A DNA stretch of 6,917 nt, from positions 1-6,917 of the forward strand of contig PMMJ01000524.1 in assembly GCA_003162255.1 (NCBI GenBank), given 5' to 3'. Numbering within the stretch: the first letter of the stretch is position 1; each line of letters begins with the position of its first letter. The notes below the pieces were generated by a model. The model made no database searches. It had not been told where the DNA came from and saw only the letters and a program-made list of their open reading frames with translations. A program made the position numbers and the translations under genes. The stretch is from Acidobacteriaceae bacterium (GTDB taxonomy: Bacteria; Acidobacteriota; Terriglobia; Terriglobales; Acidobacteriaceae). Shown here in pieces: positions 1-5,776 of this stretch.

Positions 1-50
1 CGTTAAATCAACCACTTGGACGGGAGGGGGGGGCGGAACCTAGTGCAGTC

Positions 51-118
51 TGTCATCTTGAGCGGAGCGGGGACGGCACGAAGTGTAGTCTCGGCGGAGC
101 CGAAGGGCCGCGAAGGAC
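51..118. repeat. Probable degenerate dispersed intergenic repeat in the left flank
   Basis: The stretch opens with TGTCATCTTGAGCGGAGCG and closes with a GAAGGGCCGCGAAGGAC-type end. This resembles the widespread 'TCATCCTGAGCGGAGC ... GAAGGAC' intergenic repeats I recall from acidobacterial and other soil genomes. The rest of 1-174 has no credible gene: the short open frame at 16-225 has no recognisable protein features and runs into the insertion sequence. The identification rests on memory of the repeat's wording, not on a second copy in this window. Confidence 0.35.
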
Positions 119-174
119 GCGTCGGGGAGTTCTTTCCGCACATCCGGATTTTACCGTCAGGCGTCTGGACGTAC

Positions 175-187
175 ATGGACGCCCCCG
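175..187 (+). repeat. Subterminal inverted repeat of the IS (transposase-distal end)
   Basis: The sequence ATGGACGCCCCCG is the exact reverse complement of 1633-1645. The match stops abruptly on both sides (C versus A outside, CTTT versus TCAA inside), so 13 bp is the full perfect repeat. A direct repeat TGGACG occurs at 166-171 and again at 176-181, straddling the outer edge of this repeat. Confidence 0.85.
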
Positions 188-479
188 CTTTGCCAAGCCT
201 TCATTCGATGATGATTAAGCGGTGAGATGCTGCCGTACATTCGGCCTGTTCGATGCAGCCTTCTCAGGCTGCGGGCCCTGATGGAATACGATGGTTGACT
301 CCTCGATCGCTTACACGCACTTGAAGTGCCGCGTCCGACTAGGGTTTTGCCAACCACGGTCTCGACCGTTTCGCCATCACGTCATGATCGCCTGGGCAAA
401 CTCGTGGGCTGGATGTTGCGTTTACTGCTTCCCTCCCTCTTCACTACTGGACTTCCGATCCTCCCTTTCGTTCCTCCTC
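188..479 (-). ncRNA. Candidate IS1111 guide RNA (seekRNA/bridge RNA) region
   Basis: This non-coding stretch follows the transposase and ends at the inverted repeat, the position where IS1111-group elements encode the RNA that directs target choice. On the transposase-sense strand it can form several hairpins. At 272-255 a perfect 7-bp stem GCAGCCU/AGGCUGC is closed by a GAGA (GNRA-type) tetraloop, which exists only on this strand. At 369-356 ACGGU/ACCGU has a CGAG loop. At 329-317 there is a small GCACU/AGUGC hairpin. The bases at 315-306 and 240-234 lie on either side of the GNRA hairpin and match the two flanks of the element. Frames across the region give only short, basic, low-complexity peptides. 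The RNA ends are not defined: the 5' limit is placed just after a possible -10 element and the 3' limit at the repeat. The mature RNA is probably shorter. Confidence 0.5.
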
Positions 480-485
480 ATCTTT

Positions 486-491
486 TTTATA
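486..491 (-). promoter_or_regulatory. Possible -10 element for the IS guide RNA
   Basis: TATAAA is read on the minus strand, just after the transposase stop codon, in an AT-rich patch (TTATAAAAAAGATG) within a GC-rich element. It would start a transcript near 479, running through the structured region to the inverted repeat. No convincing -35 hexamer is seen at 16-18 bp. The AT patch may instead be part of a processed transposase transcript. Confidence 0.25.
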
Positions 492-498
492 AGAGTCC

Positions 499-1560
499 TC
501 AGGCCGCAACCAGAGGGTGGAAAGCTTGATAGTGATCTCCGCGCGCTAACAGTGCCCAGATGATGCGTGCGTTCTTGTTGGCCAGAGCGACGGCAGCGAT
601 GTTCCGATTTCTCCGCGCGATCAAAGCTTCGAGCCATCGGTCGGCTCTCGGCTGCACCGCCGGCTGGCCAACCGTGGATTGTTTCCTGCGCCCGGCGGCG
701 GCAATCACCGAACGCGCACCATGAATCAGCAGCGTCCTCAGGTAGACATCACCGCGTTTGCTGATACCCAGTAACTTCGACTTGCCGCCGGTCGAGTGTT
801 GCCGAGGCACCAGCCCAAGCCAGGCCGCAAGCTGTCGGCCGCTGCTAAAGTTCCGGGCATCGCCCACCGATGCCACCATCGCACTCGCCGTGAGCGCGCC
901 CACCCCGGCCACCGCGCTCACTCTTTGGCTGGCTTCGTTCGTACCATGCCACTGCTGAATCTGTACTTCCATGGCGCGCACCAACTCATCCAGAGTTTTC
1001 AGATGTTCCCCAAGTTGCCGCAGCAACTGGCGGAACGCTCCGGGCAATGTGTTTTCTGCATCTTCCAAAATCTCGGGCAAGTGCCTTGCGATATGCCGAA
1101 TCCCTTGCGGGATGACGATTCCAAATTCCGCCAGTAATCCACGAATCTGGTTCGCCTGCGCCGTGCGCTGCCGCACAAAACCCTGCCGCGCCCGATGCAA
1201 CGAGAGCACCGCCTGCTGCTCCTCGCTCTTCACCGGCACGAACCGCATGTTCGGCCTAGTCACCGCTTCGCAAATGGCCTCCGCATCAGCGGCATCGTTC
1301 TTGTTCGTCTTCACATAAGGCTTCACAAACTGGGGTGCCATCAGTTTCACCGTGTAGCCCAACTTCATCAGACGGCGTGCCCACGCATGAGCGCTGCCGC
1401 AGGCTTCCATGCCCACCAAACAGCCGGGCCGTTGCGCAAAGAAATCCATCACCTGACCTCGCCGCAGCTGTCTTCGCAGTACAACCTTGCCTCTCTCATC
1501 GACCCCGTGAACCTGAATTACGTTCTTTGCCAGATCAATACCGATCGTCGTAACCTTCAT
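499..1560 (-). CDS. IS110/IS1111-family transposase (DEDD recombinase)
   Basis: This 353-residue protein catalyses RNA-guided movement of the surrounding element. The N-terminal RuvC-like DEDD domain (about residues 3-160) opens with TTIGIDLAKN. Its likely acidic catalytic residues are D9, E52 (in GMEACGSA), D89 and D92 (in KNDAADAEA). The C-terminal Transposase_20 domain (about 212-300) has the helix-hairpin-like AGVGALTASAMVASVGDA motif and RQLAAWLGLVPRQHSTGGK, where S256 is the likely nucleophilic serine, followed by GISKRGD. A charged helical linker (about 160-205) joins them. The ATG is supported by a purine-rich AGGGGGAG 8 nt upstream (1569-1576). Length and motif order are normal and there is no frameshift, so the gene looks intact and possibly active. 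The wording closely resembles IS1111-type transposases of proteobacteria, consistent with horizontal spread. Assignment of S256 rather than S267 is by motif comparison only. Confidence 0.95.
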   Translation of the reverse strand: MKVTTIGIDLAKNVIQVHGVDERGKVVLRRQLRRGQVMDFFAQRPGCLVGMEACGSAHAWARRLMKLGYTVKLMAPQFVKPYVKTNKNDAADAEAICEAVTRPNMRFVPVKSEEQQAVLSLHRARQGFVRQRTAQANQIRGLLAEFGIVIPQGIRHIARHLPEILEDAENTLPGAFRQLLRQLGEHLKTLDELVRAMEVQIQQWHGTNEASQRVSAVAGVGALTASAMVASVGDARNFSSGRQLAAWLGLVPRQHSTGGKSKLLGISKRGDVYLRTLLIHGARSVIAAAGRRKQSTVGQPAVQPRADRWLEALIARRNRNIAAVALANKNARIIWALLARGDHYQAFHPLVAA

Positions 1561-1632
1561 CTCGGACGCTCCCCCTCATTCGTAGTGGTTGGTCTTGCAC
1601 TTTCCACTCTGGCACACTCGATGCCTCTTTGA

Positions 1633-1645
1633 CGGGGGCGTCCAT
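1633..1645 (-). repeat. Subterminal inverted repeat of the IS (transposase-proximal end)
   Basis: Read on the minus strand this is ATGGACGCCCCCG, identical to 175-187. It lies 73 bp upstream of the transposase ATG. The short segment between them holds the ribosome binding site. I see no good promoter there; in this family a strong promoter may form only when the two ends join in a circular intermediate. Confidence 0.85.
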
Positions 1646-1692
1646 TCCATTGCTTACATTACATGTTTACTGGTAGATTATTAACCCGAGTT

Positions 1693-1717
1693 GCCCTCGG
1701 CTTGGACGGCCGAGGGC
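1693..1717. repeat. Strong GC-rich hairpin (palindromic intergenic repeat)
   Basis: GCCCTCGGC and GCCGAGGGC form a perfect 9-bp stem around a 7-nt loop (TTGGACG). It is followed by GGTCGTCCCTACG, wording typical of dispersed intergenic repeats in acidobacterial genomes, so it may be a repeat copy. It could also stabilise or end the operon transcript, about 80 nt past the potC stop. There is no T-tract on either strand, so a classical intrinsic terminator is not supported. Confidence 0.5.
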
Positions 1718-1750
1718 GGTCGTCCCTACGCGTTCTGCGGGCAACGACAC

Positions 1751-1782
1751 TAAATCCGCTCTAGAAGTGGCTTGCGGATTTA
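1751..1782 (-). terminator. Hairpin just downstream of potC, possible operon 3' end
   Basis: TAAATCCGC and GCGGATTTA form a perfect 9-bp stem with a 14-nt loop, starting 12 nt after the potC stop codon. The stem itself ends in ATTTA, but no run of U follows on the minus strand (it continues GTGTCGTTGC). It is better seen as a weak terminator or an mRNA-stabilising hairpin than as a confident Rho-independent terminator. Confidence 0.4.
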
Positions 1783-1794
1783 CTCGACTCGACA

Positions 1795-2643
1795 CTAGTG
1801 GTCCGCAGTCTCGACCAACTCCGCGCCGATTTCTGGAGTTACTTCCGCCCGCGTTCGCAGGCGATACCAGACCACAATCGCAATCAGCGAAAACACGAAG
1901 ATGATCGTCGAGATGGCGTTGATCTCTGGAGTAATTCCGCGCCGCAACCTTCCCCAGATTTCTAGCGGAAGCGTGTTGTCGCGACCGATCAGGAAGAAGC
2001 TGACAGCGATTTCGTCCATGGAAAGGGTAAAGATCAAGAGCGCCGCTCCGATGATGGAGAGCTTAAGGTTGGGAACCGTGATGCGCCAGAACGTCTGCCA
2101 GTAAGTCGCGCCTAAGTCCAGCGAAGCTTCTTCCTGCGCGCGGTTCAGTTTCTGCAATCCGGCGAAGACTTCGGTCGTGGCTACGGAGATTAGCGCGGTG
2201 CCGTGTCCGAGGACTATGGTGAACAGGCTTAGTTTTACGTCCGCCACTCGGAACAGCATCAGCAGCGAGAGGCCGGTGATGATGCCGGGCAGAATCAGCG
2301 GCAGAAGCACCAGACGGCGGAACAGAGCCTTGCCGGGAAATTGCGCGCGATCTAGCGCTAGCGCGGCGGGGATTCCGAAGACTAGAGCGATCAGCATGGC
2401 CGCGAAGGCTACCATCAGGCTGTTTAGGACCGAATCCCAGATGGGGCCATCGTTGAATAGGATGCGATACCAGTTGAGTGTGAGGTCGCGGGGCGGGAAG
2501 CCTCCTACGCCCTGTCCGTTGAAGGAATAGAGGATGAGGATGGCGATGGGCAGATAGAGGAAGGCAAATACGGCCAGGGCGTGAGCGGTCAGCCAGCGCG
2601 GACCTTTGACCAGCGAGCCTTGGCCTGAAGAAGACGCGCTCAT
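1795..2643 (-). CDS. potC: Spermidine/putrescine-type ABC transporter permease, PotC-like
   Basis: This 282-residue inner-membrane permease forms the translocation pore with the adjacent PotB-like protein. After a polar N-terminus, hydrophobic segments lie at roughly residues 20-41, 74-97, 109-132, 140-162, 193-216 and 243-261, the six-helix pattern of this family. The cytoplasmic EAA loop that docks to the ATPase is clear: EEASLDLGAT at 171-180, followed by YWQTFWRITVPNL. The later SMDEIAVSFFLIG stretch is typical of PotC. The ATG at 2643 is preferred: it overlaps the potB stop as ATGA and has GGAG 6 nt upstream (2650-2653). A GTG four codons earlier (2655) overlaps that ribosome binding site and is less likely. 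This is the last gene of the operon. The polyamine class is well supported; the exact substrate is not. Confidence 0.9.
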   Translation of the reverse strand: MSASSSGQGSLVKGPRWLTAHALAVFAFLYLPIAILILYSFNGQGVGGFPPRDLTLNWYRILFNDGPIWDSVLNSLMVAFAAMLIALVFGIPAALALDRAQFPGKALFRRLVLLPLILPGIITGLSLLMLFRVADVKLSLFTIVLGHGTALISVATTEVFAGLQKLNRAQEEASLDLGATYWQTFWRITVPNLKLSIIGAALLIFTLSMDEIAVSFFLIGRDNTLPLEIWGRLRRGITPEINAISTIIFVFSLIAIVVWYRLRTRAEVTPEIGAELVETADH

Positions 2644-2653
2644 GAGAAACTCC
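2640..2653 (-). promoter_or_regulatory. potB/potC ATGA overlap with Shine-Dalgarno
   Basis: The potC ATG (2643-2641) shares bases with the potB TGA (2642-2640), and GGAG sits 6 nt upstream inside the end of potB. This is the usual layout for translational coupling by re-initiation, and it decides the potC start in favour of the ATG over the GTG at 2655. Confidence 0.7.
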
Positions 2654-3488
2654 ACTTCTTCTCCAGGCGCTCGGAGAAAAACAGCAGGCCGATCACAATC
2701 GCCAACATGCAGAGCGAGATGGAGGCGCCGAGCGGCCAGTTATAGGCGGCTCCGAAGAGACTTACTACTATGTTTGAAATCATGATGCCGCTGGGACCAC
2801 CTAGTAAGAGCGGCGCCAGGAAATCTCCCAGGCTTAGGACGAAGGCGAAGGTTGCCCCGGCTAGGACTCCGGGAATGGAGAGCGGGAAGATCACGCGCCA
2901 GAAAGTTTGCTGGGGCGTCGCTCCAAGATCGTGCGAGGCTTCGACCAAGTTGCGTGGAATGTGTTCCAGCGACGCGTAGATCGGCAGAAACGTGAACGGC
3001 GTATAGATGTGCGTCAATGTAAGCACGACGGCGAACGGGCTATAGAGGAGGAAATCCAGCGGGTGACGAGTCGCGTGCACGTACTGCAGCAGCGTGTTCA
3101 AGACGCCATCAGTGCCGAGAATCGTCTTCCACGCGTAGGCACGGACCAAGTAACTCACCCAGAGCGGGATGATTACTAGCTGATAGTAGAGATCTTTTCT
3201 GCCTCCGGCGTGGAACGAGAGGAAGTAAGCCAGCGGATAGCCGAGCAGCATGGAAAAGAACATGACGCGAGCGGCGATCCACATCGAACGCAGCAGCGTC
3301 TGCCAGTAAACGGGCTTGGTCAGGAGTTCTTTGTAGTTATCGAGATTCCAGGAATGAACAATGGTGCCCGAATCGGAGACCGACCAGAAGCTGTAGCAAA
3401 ACATCAGCAGGTAGGGCACGAGCAGAAACACGGCGACCCATACCAGCGGCGGGACGGTGACGGCGGTGCGGTAGGCGCGGGAGAACAT
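2640..3488 (-). CDS. potB: Spermidine/putrescine-type ABC transporter permease, PotB-like
   Basis: This 282-residue inner-membrane permease is the partner of the PotC-like protein. Hydrophobic segments fall at about residues 13-35, 67-91, 102-122, 150-172, 206-228 and 252-271. The EAA motif reads VEASHDLGATPQQTFWRVIF (182-201) and is followed by PLSIPG, the expected site of contact with the ATPase. The later LSLGDFLAPLLLGG stretch is characteristic of PotB/PotH permeases. The ATG overlaps the potA TGA by one base (TGATG) and is preceded by GGAGGAG with 8 nt spacing (3497-3503), so the start is well supported. Length is normal and nothing is missing. PotB versus PotH cannot be separated by eye. 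Confidence 0.91.
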   Translation of the reverse strand: MFSRAYRTAVTVPPLVWVAVFLLVPYLLMFCYSFWSVSDSGTIVHSWNLDNYKELLTKPVYWQTLLRSMWIAARVMFFSMLLGYPLAYFLSFHAGGRKDLYYQLVIIPLWVSYLVRAYAWKTILGTDGVLNTLLQYVHATRHPLDFLLYSPFAVVLTLTHIYTPFTFLPIYASLEHIPRNLVEASHDLGATPQQTFWRVIFPLSIPGVLAGATFAFVLSLGDFLAPLLLGGPSGIMISNIVVSLFGAAYNWPLGASISLCMLAIVIGLLFFSERLEKKWSFS

Positions 3489-3503
3489 CAGTGCCGCTCC
3501 TCC
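3488..3503 (-). promoter_or_regulatory. potA/potB TGATG overlap with strong Shine-Dalgarno
   Basis: GGAGGAG (3497-3503) lies 8 nt before the potB ATG, which shares its A with the potA TGA. This is the best ribosome binding site in the operon and implies coupled synthesis of ATPase and permease. Confidence 0.7.
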
Positions 3504-4627
3504 GAATTGGATGCGAGGCTGGTGGCGCGAACTGGGATGGCGTCGGCGGCAGAGAATTCGAACTCAAGCCGGGCTTCGGAATTGGGCAGATCGCGGCTGG
3601 CGGTGCGAATGGTAAGGATCAGTCCGCCATCGGACTCGACGCGCAGAAGATCGGTGGCGCCGTGAAAAGCTTGGTCGCGCAGTTTGGCGGTGAAACGAAC
3701 CGTCGCGCTTTTCGTCGGTAGAGCGACCGTCGCAGATGTTGTGCTTGCCGGGCGAATGCACTCTGGACGCAGCGAGAACAGAGCCGCGCCATCGGGCATC
3801 GCGGTGGGCCACTTCAACGCGCTGCAGATGGCCGTGCCCTGGCGAACGTCGGCATCCAACAAATTGGTGTGTCCGATGAATTGCGCGGTGTAGGAGGTTG
3901 CGGGCCGGTTGTAGATTTCACGCGGGCTGGCAACCTGTTCGAGTTCTCCGGAGCGCAACAAGGCGATGCGATCGGACATCACCATCGCTTCTTCCTGGTC
4001 GTGGGTAACAAAAATAAAAGTGATGCCCACTTCGCGCTGCAGCGCTTTGAGTTCGACCTGCATCTGGCGGCGCAGGTTGGCGTCGAGCGCGGAGAGCGGC
4101 TCATCGAGCAGCAGCAGGCGTGGGCGATTCACCAGGGCGCGGGCGAGCGCGATGCGCTGCTGCTGTCCGCCGCTGATCTTCGAGGGCTTTGACTTGGCGT
4201 AGGCGGACATCTTGACCTTGGCCAGCGCTTCCGCCAAGCGCGACTGAATTTCCGCGGCGGGACGTTTGGCGATGGACAAACCATAGCCAACGTTTTGTTC
4301 GACGGTCATGTGCGGGAAGAGCGCGTAACTCTGGAAGACGGTATTCACACGGCGGCGATAGGGAGGCTCAGTGTCAAGGCGCTCGCCTGACATCCAGACT
4401 TCTCCCGAGGTGGACTGCTCGAAGCCGGCGAGAATGCGCAGCAGAGTAGTTTTCCCCGAGCCGCTCTCGCCCAAGATGGTGAGGAATTCGCCTTCGGCGA
4501 TTTCGAGCGAGATGTCGCGCAGCACGACGTTCTTGCCAAAGTGCTTGGCTACGGAACGGATGGAGAGCAGCGAGGCGGAGCTTGGCTGGCTGCTGGTTGT
4601 GGCTGCGGGTTCTGACGTTGTTGCCAT
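3488..4627 (-). CDS. potA: Spermidine/putrescine-type ABC transporter ATP-binding protein, PotA-like
   Basis: This ATPase powers the importer from the cytoplasmic face. With the ATG at 4627 it has 379 residues. A Ser/Thr-rich N-terminus of about 20 residues precedes the ABC domain. Motifs in order are Walker A GESGSGKTT (53-61), Q-loop Q99 in VFQSYALFPH, signature ISGGQQQR (151-158, Ile in place of the usual Leu), Walker B LLLLDEP (171-177), D-loop SALD and switch H209 in VTHDQEEA. Residues from about 240 on (PREIYNRP, FIGHTNLLDA, then a beta-rich tail) form the TOBE-type regulatory domain of PotA/CysA/MalK-like ATPases. All catalytic motifs are intact. The start is uncertain: neither this ATG nor an in-frame TTG at 4693 has a clear ribosome binding site, and the TTG would add a 22-residue Arg-rich tail with no family match. 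The gap to potD is 69 nt, the loosest in the operon. Confidence 0.93.
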   Translation of the reverse strand: MATTSEPAATTSSQPSSASLLSIRSVAKHFGKNVVLRDISLEIAEGEFLTILGESGSGKTTLLRILAGFEQSTSGEVWMSGERLDTEPPYRRRVNTVFQSYALFPHMTVEQNVGYGLSIAKRPAAEIQSRLAEALAKVKMSAYAKSKPSKISGGQQQRIALARALVNRPRLLLLDEPLSALDANLRRQMQVELKALQREVGITFIFVTHDQEEAMVMSDRIALLRSGELEQVASPREIYNRPATSYTAQFIGHTNLLDADVRQGTAICSALKWPTAMPDGAALFSLRPECIRPASTTSATVALPTKSATVRFTAKLRDQAFHGATDLLRVESDGGLILTIRTASRDLPNSEARLEFEFSAADAIPVRATSLASNSEERH

Positions 4628-4696
4628 GGCGGTCTGTTTGGAACTGCATACACGCGGGCGAGGTCGCCTGCGACGACACTTGCCTTGCCACAACCA

Positions 4697-5761
4697 CTAC
4701 TGCGTTGCTTTTACTTCGTTCCAGATCTCGTTGTACTTGGCGCGGCGCGGAACATTCTGCCAGAAATAAAGGCGCTTCTGGTAGTTGTCTACGTCGTCGA
4801 GGTGCAGGCCTTTTTGCTCTTCTGGCGTCATGTATTGTGCGGCCCGCGGATTCGCTGGCGTGTATCCGGTCACGTCGGTGACTTTTTTCTGCGTCTGCGC
4901 CTGGATCATGAACTCGAGAAACTTGTAGGCTAGATCCTTGTTTTCGCTGCCGGCGGTGATCATGAGGTGATCGATCCAGCCGGTGGTGTTTTCCTTGGGG
5001 ATGGTTTCGCCCACCGGGAAATTGCTTTTGCGCAACTGGTTGGTCATCAACGGCCAGCCCATGGCAATCACCACTTCGTGGTTCTGGAAAAGGTTGGTGA
5101 GTTCTCCGCCCGTCGACCACATCTTGCGAATGTTCGGCTTCAACTCCACTAACTTCTTCTTAACGGCGTCGAGTTCCTGGTCGCTCATATTATATAAATG
5201 AGCAGGATCGGGCTTATCGTAGCCGAGTACCTGCGCCGCCATGTAGACGGTGGAAAGATCGTCCCAGACGGAAACTTTTCCCTTCAGCTTCGGGTCCCAC
5301 ATGACGTTCCAGCTTTCGGGAGGCTGCGGGAATGCGGTGGTGTCGTAAATCATCGGATCTGGCCCCCACATGAAGGGCACGCCGTAGACGTCTCCCTTTA
5401 CGCGGACCAGCGAGAGCGCGGTGAGTTGCGGTGAAAGCTGGCTGTAGCTGGGCAGTTTGCCGAGATCGAGCGGGGCGGCGAGACCGGAGGTCGCAATCAT
5501 GGTCGCCACATCGCTCGACGGAGAAATCACGTCGTAGTTACCCGCGCTGCCACCGCGCAGTTTGGCGACTAGTTCGTCGCTCGATCCCATGTAGGAGGCC
5601 GATACCTTGCAGTGATTCTGCTCTTCGAAAGCCTTGACGTAGGAAGGATCAGCATAGCCTTCCCACACCAGCAGGTTTAGCGTGGGAGTCTTCCTGGCGC
5701 ACGATCCGCAGAATACGACGAGCAACACGGCAAACAGCGCGAATATCGATTTGCGCGTCAT
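4697..5761 (-). CDS. potD: Polyamine-type ABC transporter substrate-binding protein, PotD-like lipoprotein
   Basis: This 354-residue protein binds substrate outside the inner membrane and delivers it to the permeases. Residues 1-21 form a signal peptide with basic MTRK, a hydrophobic core and Cys at 21 (FCGSC), an atypical lipobox that suggests lipid anchoring. The mature part begins LNLLVWEGYADPSYV, typical of PotD/PotF proteins. Aligned by eye with E. coli PotD, several ligand residues are kept: W33 and Y36 (W34, Y37), D168, W236 (W229), W262 and D264 (W255, D257) and Y300 (Y293). The tyrosine expected near 84 appears as D84, and E171 as T171. A cationic amine ligand is therefore likely, but spermidine versus putrescine or another amine is open. 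The ATG has AAGGAG 9 nt upstream and lies 14 nt after the amidohydrolase stop. The length is normal. Confidence 0.9.
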   Translation of the reverse strand: MTRKSIFALFAVLLVVFCGSCARKTPTLNLLVWEGYADPSYVKAFEEQNHCKVSASYMGSSDELVAKLRGGSAGNYDVISPSSDVATMIATSGLAAPLDLGKLPSYSQLSPQLTALSLVRVKGDVYGVPFMWGPDPMIYDTTAFPQPPESWNVMWDPKLKGKVSVWDDLSTVYMAAQVLGYDKPDPAHLYNMSDQELDAVKKKLVELKPNIRKMWSTGGELTNLFQNHEVVIAMGWPLMTNQLRKSNFPVGETIPKENTTGWIDHLMITAGSENKDLAYKFLEFMIQAQTQKKVTDVTGYTPANPRAAQYMTPEEQKGLHLDDVDNYQKRLYFWQNVPRRAKYNEIWNEVKATQ

Positions 5762-5770
5762 TTATTTGTT

Positions 5771-5776
5771 CTCCTT
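5771..5776 (-). promoter_or_regulatory. potD ribosome binding site overlapping the upstream stop codon
   Basis: AAGGAG is read on the minus strand with 9 nt to the potD ATG. Its first base is the last base of the amidohydrolase TGA, so ribosomes ending there finish directly on the potD ribosome binding site. Confidence 0.7.

Larger units (their letters stand above)
175..1645 (-). mobile_element. IS110-family (IS1111-type) insertion sequence, apparently complete
   Basis: The element is bounded by 13-bp perfect inverted repeats and contains one intact DEDD transposase read on the minus strand. It is about 1.47 kb repeat to repeat, a normal size for this group. The layout is a short non-coding stretch before the transposase (about 85 bp) and a long one after it (about 310 bp). 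That matches the IS1111 subgroup, in which the guide RNA is downstream of the gene and the inverted repeats are subterminal; IS110 proper carries its RNA upstream and lacks clear repeats. Because IS1111 repeats lie a few bases inside the true tips, the real ends are probably 3-10 bp outside the given coordinates. No target-site duplication is evident, as is usual for the family. The element sits just beyond the 3' end of the transporter operon and in the same orientation, so it interrupts no visible gene. Confidence 0.88.

Noticed and set aside
157..637. Short open frames on both strands in the IS non-coding region (157-357, 291-563, 326-529, 422-637)
   Set aside because: The peptides are basic and low in complexity, overlap one another, and lack good start signals. 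The region is better explained as the IS RNA-coding segment.
1195..1632. Plus-strand open frame of 145 codons across the IS transposase start
   Set aside because: It is antisense to the conserved DEDD domain, shows no protein features and crosses the end of the transposase gene.
1694..1716. Rho-independent terminator
   Set aside because: The stem is strong, but neither strand has a run of T after it, so it is recorded as a hairpin or repeat instead.
4374..5120. 248-codon minus-strand frame overlapping potD and potA
   Set aside because: It is out of frame with both genes, very rich in Arg, His and Ser, and has no domain. The in-frame genes carry complete family motifs.
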